From positions 13,974,295-14,038,294 of the forward strand of contig NC_092799.1 of assembly GCF_918797505.1 (NCBI RefSeq): a stretch of 64,000 nucleotides of DNA. The letters are read 5' to 3'. The notes under the pieces were generated by a model. That model did not search any database and had not been told where the DNA came from. It worked only from the letters and a program-made list of their open reading frames with translations. How positions within the stretch are numbered: position 1 is the first letter of the stretch; every line of letters starts with the position of its first letter. The DNA is from Bemisia tabaci (lineage: Eukaryota > Arthropoda > Insecta > Hemiptera > Aleyrodidae). Shown piece after piece: positions 49,807 to 58,800 of this stretch. A program made the position numbers and the translations under genes.

Positions 49807-52800
49807 CAAAAAATTAGTAAAAGAAATATAAACCGACGAGGACTAATGTAGGTTTGAAAATCTGCCTAATTTTGGCGATCCTGCCTTCTGTACTTTTTTC
49901 TTTTTTCTCTTTTCTTTTTTTCCCTGTTGATTTAATGGTTTTATATCTACTCCACTGAGAAAATACGGCCAACTCTATCCTATCGAGTTATTTTATAAAT
50001 GCGAGTTTGATACAACTTAGGTTTATAACTTCTAAATACAACTAGAGTTTGTAACCTCTAAAAGTTATTCTTCTGGAACATCAAAGGATCGGCACACGTG
50101 ATACTGCAGATTCGTCCGTTATTTCCGTGAAAATTTTTCGCCACTGTCAGGACTCGAACCCGGGACCTTATTGATCCAAAGTTAGGCAGCAACAAGTACT
50201 GCCATGCTGAGGAAGAACGCCGCACGAACATTGGAGTTTTGTCCAATTTTTCTGGGTAAAACTTGTATGTCGAGGAGAGTCATGCCTACTTTTCGTTGAA
50301 GTTTTCAGGTTTTTTCGATAAAATTTCAAAAAAAATTATCTGAGAAATTTGAAGACGAATGTTCACTGTTTACTTTATAAATTAGTTTTTCATTCAGGGA
50401 AATTTGGCAACGTCTGGAGGCTCGTACGGCGCTCTTCCGTAGCACGGTAGACTAAAGCAACTTGCCCAGCGGGCAAATTATTGAAATTGTTAGACAAAAC
50501 TATAGGCAAAGAAGATACGAGAGGTATGGAGGGATCCTATTGGTGAAAGCGGGTGGTTGCAATGGATAAAGGAGGTAGGCAATAGACTAACTAACGGCAA
50601 TTCGTGAGAGACCCTATAGTAAGTCCATCATCTTCTCCCTTAGTTTATAAGAACCACCCATTTCAACTAATTGGATCACTCCCCTTCTCTCCGCTAAAAA
50701 AAGAAAAAAGTAGGTGAGGTTCTCCAATTTCCATCCCTTCACCCTTCCCAGTATTTCACTTAGCTTCAATTCAGAGCCAAATAAAGGTAAACGTTACTAT
50801 ATACTGGTACAGATAACCAGTTCTCTGGCAGAATCGACTTTGAATTCACGCTGTGTAAAATACAGCGTAAAGGAATGGTAAATTCTCCAAATATTTCTTT
50901 TTCAGTGTATAATTTCCATAATCAGCCGGCTGCTCACTCTCTACACTGCCGCGCTAAGGAAGAACGCCGTACAAACATCGAGAGTTGCCAAATTTCCGTC
51001 GATAAAAAGATCATTTTTGAGGTAAGTTAAGAATATTTTCCCTTGAAATTTTCAGAATCTTTAAATAAAATTTTGAACTAAATGATCTGAAAAATTGGGA
51101 GGAAAATATTCATAAATTTCACTGGTAAAACAAACCTCGTGGACCAATGCCGCGGTGCATTGACTTAAGAGTGCAGTTTCTTGTCGCCGGATTTAAGAGT
51201 CTTGAACTCTTGTTTCAAGCGGATTTTGCATTGAAACAAGAGTCCAGACTCATAAATCCGGCGACAAAAAACTGCGCTCTTGAACCAAGAGGTTTTTTTT
51301 ACCAGTGTTACCAGGAAATTCGCGTTTTATGAAAGGAAATTTGGCAACACCTGAAGGTGCATACGACGTTTTTCCTCAGCATGGCAGCACTTGTATTGAG
51401 CTTTTGTTTCGTTGTCTACTTACATTCATTACATGGGAGCTCGATGAGGCACTCGGCCGACTTGAAGCGCTCCCTCTGAACGGGCGTCATCTTGAGCACA
51501 TCCGGCGCGTAGAGAGACGTGGCGATAAGGTGAACATTCTTAGGAAGAACGATAGGTAACCAGGACAAGGCGGCCACGATATCCGAGTCCAAAGGGTTGA
51601 GCCGGTGCAGGTCATCGATGAGGATGATAAGCGTGCTGCTTGGGGCCTCCTCCTCGAAACGGCGGACCAGGGTCTGGAACCAGTTGTTGATGTAGAGGGG
51701 GTCGAAGGAGGCGTCAAGCGGGACGCATAGCCCCATCGGCTGAAGGAGCAGGTTCATCTGCTCGCAGATGATGCGGAGGAGTTCCAGGTTGTAGGAGGAG
51801 CGCGGGGTGGTCCCGGCGAAGCGGAGGATCTTCATGGCCTTCTTCCCGAACCAAGCCTCGCAGTTGAGGTAGACGTTCATGAGCAGGGAGGTCTTCCCGG
51901 AGCCATGGTTGCCCTGCACGATGATCGGGGTGTGCTTCGGGGCCGGCGACGCGAGCATCTCGCGGATCGTCGCCAGGGCCGCCTCGTTCTTGAGCTTCTC
52001 GCAGAAGGGCACTAGTTTATTGCAGAAGGAGAGGTGGATCAGGCATTCCTTGAGCACCTCCTGCCAAGGGACAAAAGAGGGGATTAGCGATTCACGACAC
52101 AGCTGTATACGTATAATAGCTGTATTATGATAGCAAAGGGACCGTGGTGATGGCTAAAGTGCGAAACCACGTATCACAACATTGATATCAGTATTGTTTT
52201 CGCTTTGAAAGGTACAGCCAAGTACTACGTTTTTAGATGTTTACAGTTTTTTTACTGTTTTATCCAACTAAGGAAGGCTGGGTTTTCAGCCCGAACGTTT
52301 TGGACTCCGCGAGTTTAAACATTAGAGCCTAACACAGCACAGAGCGAAGCAGCGTGCTGCCGGCGCGACACGCGCACTGGCGCCTACAAACCTAACAGGC
52401 TTACTTCACGCATGGCGCAATGCGTGAAGTATCCCTGTTAGGTTTGTAGGCGCTGGCCGGCGGCCGCCAGCTGCGCCGCAGCGTGCTACAGCGACTCAAA
52501 TAGCTGTTTCACAACAGAGGTGTGTTGCACAGGTCATACGAAATTGAAGGAGCTCCAACATATTAAGAATGGCAGGCATCCTTTAAGAGTACGGAGCTTT
52601 CCTTGCAAAATAAATCAAGATACTACGGCATAAAAAGAGAGCGGTAGTCCAAGAACTCACTAAGTTCTAGCATCCGTATTTAATTGCGTTTAGCATAATT
52701 TTTGAATTTCATTAGAGAAAAAAGTGATTCGATTTAGGCAGGAACATCCTTGAGTATGCCGTCAAGAAGATTTTTATTTGAATGAAGAATAAAATCGCTG

Positions 52801-55800
52801 AATGAAAGCGGGTTTCTATTTGATGTAAGTGACTTTTCTTTTTAAAGAAGCATCTTTGCTTCTTTAAACGCAAGTATTATTTTCTTTGTTGATTTATAAG
52901 GAAACTTTATCGGCGGTAAATTTGAGCATATTTCTGCTTGAATCAAGTCACTTTTTCCTTTAATGAAATTCAAAAATCATCTAACGTATTGAATACGGAC
53001 ACTAGGACTTAGTAAGTTTTCTGCTACGGCTATCTTTTTGTCTTCGTCACTCAATTCAATTTGGGAGGGAACTTCGTGCCTTTGATGTCATCAATCATGA
53101 TACGTTGAGATGCCTTGAATCTCGTATGATACTGTGCAACACCTCCGTGGCGAAAAAGCAGCTTGAAGCGGCACGCCGGCGCCGACGTGGAGTTGGGTAC
53201 ACAACAACAATTTAAGAGCCTTTAGCTTAGGTAAATCAAAAGACTTATCCGGTTCAGGTATAACAAGGTGGGAATTTCTTGAAAGATAATTAAGTCCTGT
53301 TATACCTCTAAAGAGTTGTAGAGAGTTTTAGTGAATTGTCCCTCATGGAATTGACGCTTCCTTATTTTTACCAAAAATCTCAATCATACATTTCTCTCTG
53401 TTTGACCCCCCCCCCCCCTCCCAATATAAAACAAGCAAACCCTTATTCTTTCAAGGCATTATGCATCTCTATCCAAAAACGTTGTAAGCAATCGTCGTCT
53501 ATATTTGCATGTGGACCAATTTACTTTGAGTCTCTATTGGTACGTGGACCAAACTTCCCTTTCCGTAAAAACGTGTGGCCTTAAACTGCTGGGAAAAACC
53601 GGTGCGCGGACAAAAAATCGTTGACGAAATGTCTTATAACCCTCTTTCTTAAATGTTACAAGTAAATTGCGTGAAAAAAGCCGGGTAATACCACACGGCA
53701 AAAGTGTGTTTTACATGTAATAATAGCAGAAACTTTGAAACACCACGAACAAGAAACCTGTTTTCTTAATTTCACTGTCGATTTAAACTTCCTTATACCT
53801 TTGCTAGAGAAAATTAATGTGCTATTATTAAAAATTCCTGCGATCCTTTTCTCCCTCCTGAAAAAAAGAGGGTGAGTTTGACTCACGGAGGAAGGGGATA
53901 CCGCCGTCCGTAGAAAGGACGTCTCGATCTCATCGTAGATTTTTCAAATTTTCCTTCGAAAAAATACAAATCGTAAAAAAACGAGCAGGAATTATATAAC
54001 CATTTATATTTTTGAGACGATTTAATTACCAACAACACGCACATACGCACAATGCAACTGGATGGTTATCAGAAATCTATCAAATGCGTGATTTTGTTTT
54101 AAAAAAATCTATATAACTTGAGAAAAAGAACGAAGCACTTGCTTTGGGTGACAGAACAGAAACGGGCGCGATCAGTTGGTATCTTTACCACCGGACACAT
54201 AATGCTCAAAAGTCGATGATGTATAGCGCCTTCATACAACTTTCGTGCTTGAGTGATGGCTATGTGGCATGCACACGATTTGAAGGCGCACAGACATTTC
54301 TTTCGAGCGTAAATGGAAGGCACAATGGAGATGAGCATAGCTTAATTTATTATCAATGCATTTGGGTATGTTAATGGTTTCAATCAGAACAAAAACGGTT
54401 GATATAATTCGTGTGAATTTACACGAAAAATTAAACTTGGAATAATAAGTGAAAAAGCTTTTTTCCTCTCGTTTCTTTAAATTTTCAAAACCTTATAGTT
54501 GTTTGAGAATCTCGAAAATGTTGAATTACACAATTTTCATTGGTTAAAGTCCCATCTTTAATTACCTGAATTGCTTTATTGCGAGCGTTCAGCTCTGGTT
54601 TGAGCTCAATACTTTGATTGATGAAATGTTGCAATCTCAACATTACGTTTTCTTGAAATTCAGTCAAATAAGTATCGTGTTCTGAACAGTCAGGGTCAAT
54701 GTTCCCGTTCATCCAAGGTACTCTGAGAAAAGAAAGAAATAATTAAAAATTCTTACAAAAGAGGTTTGATCCATTTTTAGATTTTGAGGAATGTTATCAA
54801 TGTATTTTTACACTTTTTCCAAAGCAGAGATTAAAAATATATTACACATAAACGTGTTTTTTTTGTGAGATCCCATATGTTTACTATGAAATAAACACAT
54901 TAATTGACCATTAGCTGCAAATTTCGTAGCACATTCAAATCAATAAAATATCATTTCACGATATACTGATAAATTTTTAGGAATTTATTGATACTTACTT
55001 GATTGTCATTTGATTTTCTTGAGGAATGGCACTTGAAATGAAAGTTTTAAACTTATCTAGACGATCTTTTTCGTAGGAAGGTTTATCAGGTGGTCTACCG
55101 TCAAATTCTCTGATTATCGATAACATGTGTTCCTTATCTAAACCTAGAAAAAAAACAGAAAAGATCAGCGAGACTGTATAGAAACTGCAATTAGCATGAT
55201 TTCTGAACAATTTTTTATATATTATAATAAGATCATAAAAATGCCCAAATTAATTAATCATGACAAAATATACTTTGTCTATTTCATTCTGCTATCATGC
55301 TTTTGCATGCATATTAGTTCTTAGATTTTTGGTTTTTCACATAACTCTTATTAGCAATCATTGTCAAAGACAAATGACATGAGCATTGAGGAATATCTTT
55401 TCTCGAGTTTACGACTATAAAGAGCTGTTTAACGTACAAAGGATCGTGGGCCGTCCAAATATGACCGGAAAATTTGCGATTAATATAATAATTTGTAAGG
55501 CTTCTGAAACTGAAAGTTCTCGAAAGCTGGAAAATAAAGTATTAGTTTCATGAGTGTAGAAAGGTCTTACCTAAGGCTTCATAAAAGTGATGCTCTACAG
55601 CTGATCGTGTGAGCTGTGGATTGATATTCGACTTAATTTTTTCTAATTCTATCGCAGCATTTCTAAGTATTCTATTGATTTCTCTCAGTTGATGTGATTC
55701 TCTGAAAAGAAAAAACATTTTTGGTCAATTATACTGACACGCTTCATAATAAAAAAGCATTCTGATGTTATGCATTAGACGTATTTGTAATAAAAGTAAC

Positions 55801-58800
55801 TAAGTGGAACTGAAATAAATAATCACTATGTGCATAAGGTTTGCATGCTTAAAAATTCCTATCCATTTAATTTAATTAAACATCATATTTATCAAATACG
55901 TGGTCAAAATTCCCCCAAAACAGACTCATTTTCAATTTGCGGCGAGCAAACTGAGAAAATACAGGAGAGCAAAGAGAAAGATTGATATTCTAACGATTTA
56001 TTGCGTGATTTTAACGTTTCACTGCAATTCACAGAATAATCGCATACAAATAGACTGACTTTTATCATTTTTATACCTTTGAAATTATTCCACGTACCTA
56101 TACTTACAACAAGAATTAAACTAGTTCAGGCATTCCGAGATTCGAATAGATGTCTTAGATTCGAAGATTTTGTGTGTTGTTGACATTTATTGTTTCAATA
56201 AACTTCGTTATCCGATTGAAAAGAATATTTTTCTCTGCGGTAGGAGAAAAACTCTTTTATAAAACCGCCTTTTATAAGAATCCTTATCAAACATCGGAAA
56301 TTGATATTACCCACAAGTATCCGTCCTAAAGGTGCCTCCCTCTTCTGGATGCCATAAACAGTCACAGTAGATCCGATAAAAGAAAGATGGAGCTCTCCGA
56401 GGGGCATAATGGCTTTTTACGACTAATTCGAAGCTCTTTGCAAGTTGCTCACCGTGTACAAGAACCGTAAATCATTTTATCCCTGCGCTCTTAGTGCAAC
56501 AAGCAGGCAAGCTGTCGCAAGAGCATCAAACTGTTATGGCTTTTACAGTGTGCATATTTTTACGAGCAGAACCGAGTTTTGAAACAAAGTCGTCAACTTT
56601 TGCTCGCAGACTTTTATAGTTTCTGCTCCCGCCGAATTGAGATTTAAGAGGCTCCCGATTCATTCGTCGCTCTCTGACAAAATAACGTAAATACACTTAG
56701 CTATGAGCCCCGTAGTCCGTTTAACTCAATGGTTTCCTTGGCTCATCTTTAAGTGTAGTTACGCCTTTGTGTCAGCCAAGCGACGCATTGTGACATCATG
56801 CGCTTGCAATAAAAATTGATTTTCCAGAGCGCTGCTTTTACCTCTATCTCGCAGTAGATTTCAGTCCAGTTAAGGGTATCATGTGTCAAGGAATCAGGCA
56901 AAAGCCCTTGGAGGTGGGAAAATATAAAATGAGATACCTGGACCAGAGCTTAAAAGAGTTAATTCCCTATTTTTGGTACAGAAACAAAGATAAAGTGTCT
57001 CTTGGATAGGTCAATAGCTCTTAGAAAAACGCTGTTGACGTTTGCGAGTGCTGTTTGCCATCTATAAAGATTATCCATTTTACACATTGGATAAAAAGTC
57101 GCTTGGAACTAGAGTCCAGACTCTTAATCACATTGACAAGAAAAATACTCTTGATTCGATTCTCGATTTTTCCTTGAATCGAAGAGCCGAGCCTCTTGTA
57201 TTAGGCGGATTTCCTTTTGATTCAAGCAAAAAGTCCGATTGAATCAAGAGTATTTTTTACTGTCAATGTTTTTAAGAGTCTGGACTCTAGATACAAGCGA
57301 CATTCTTTTCCAGTGTACGCTCATGACATCATTGATGTTGATGCATCCTTACCATGGCTTCAAATGCTATTGAGAGTATTAGAAAGTGTTGAGTATCGAA
57401 AAATAAAAATCTATTTGACCACAAATCGGTTGTTCCTCTGTGCTGAAAAAAATAACTTTTTAGACGAAAGTACTTAGCAGGTCTTTATCGGTTAAAGTTC
57501 ACCTAATTCTTGGAAATTTCATCCGGCTTTTGCCTGCAGTGATGGTTAGAAAATAGACTACTGATATTGACAAGTCCAAGCGTGTACTTACATTGATGAG
57601 TTCAATTTGTACTGTTTCAGCTCCGAACTGAAGTCGTAATGATGATCTAAAGCGTCTGTGCATAAATTTAAGTTTTGAGCGGTGTTTCTTATTTGTATAA
57701 AATGCGACTCGTGCAATGTTACCGGAGGTGGACAATCTTTCCATTCATTTCCTACTAAACTCTTTAAAAAAACAAAAAACAAAAATCAATAAATTAATTA
57801 AAAATGTTTGAAAAAAAATTTCGAACTCTGGATTGGGTTATTGTGAGTCCTCTCGACAAAACCTGGGCTTACATCAAGTGTAGAATTGTGTTCTATGCAA
57901 GTATGCCTTAAAATATCCTTGGACTTTTGACAGGTTCATTGAGCAAAATGCTTTGAGCAAAGATCAAAGTTTTGAAAGGTTCCCTGAAGGTCCTTTCACC
58001 TTGACAGTAGCACCTACAGTGGCATTCTTTACCTATGCACTCGTACCTTAGTAAAATACAACCACAGTAATTCTCTTCTTAAGATATTATCTAATATTGG
58101 CACATGCCAATGCAAATCGCAAGTTGAGTACAATGTTCTTTAATATTTGTACCTTATCTCGCTTATGACATCCAAGATTTTCATTCCATGCTTTGTAAGT
58201 GTTTAAACATCAACCTGACAAAACCGATGTATTCAATTTTAGAAAGTATTTGCCGAGAGAAACCTGAGAAATCAGTAAAATTTCACCCACCAGTAATGAT
58301 TGGTTACATTTTGTAAGAAAACCATATCTTGGGAAATTTGCAGTGTCACAAATCGAGACGGCGGTTTTAAATTGTTCTGTCGTTACGTACATGTAACGAC
58401 ATCTGCATTTCCATCTCCGTATTTTTGGTCTGAAATTCGTTACACATGGAGCCTGGGGTCACAGTGAAAAACTCTTTCTCTAGCAAACTGACAGTTTCAT
58501 AGCTGTGCTTTCTTTCGTTTCTTATTTCCTCGCTTCTCAACCGAGGCATAAGGAAAGCTAATTTCAGTCACCCGTGCCTCTGGGGTGCTTTCATTTCTTT
58601 TGCATCCGAATTTCAACTCCTTGAGTTTATATTCATATATGAAGTTTTCCTCGGTTCCAACCGCGCGCATTTCAATATCCGAGAGAGGAGAGAGACGACT
58701 CTTTCAAGTTCATCGCTGGGGAGCTGAAATTCTCGCTGATTCAGGACGACGAATTTTTGTTCAGGATATTGCGTGTAAGATATTCAATGCCATATCATGC

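Larger units (their letters stand above)
52300..53640 (+). mobile_element. Composite element: palindrome-core unit, long foldback and unit K
   Basis: In order: family A flank (ttggactccgcgagtttaaa), palindrome core (52379-52454), a long inverted repeat (52492-53178), then unit K (about 53210-53640, ccggttcaggtataacaagg). It is the inverted counterpart of 27380-28410. A run of 14 C lies at 53407-53420. Intron between exons 5 and 6. Confidence 0.72.

Noticed and set aside
56195..56407. Extra exon for the NACHT-WD40 gene between exons 2 and 3
   Set aside because: Exons 2 and 3 already join in the correct phase (AT + A = Ile), and this ORF lacks suitable splice borders.
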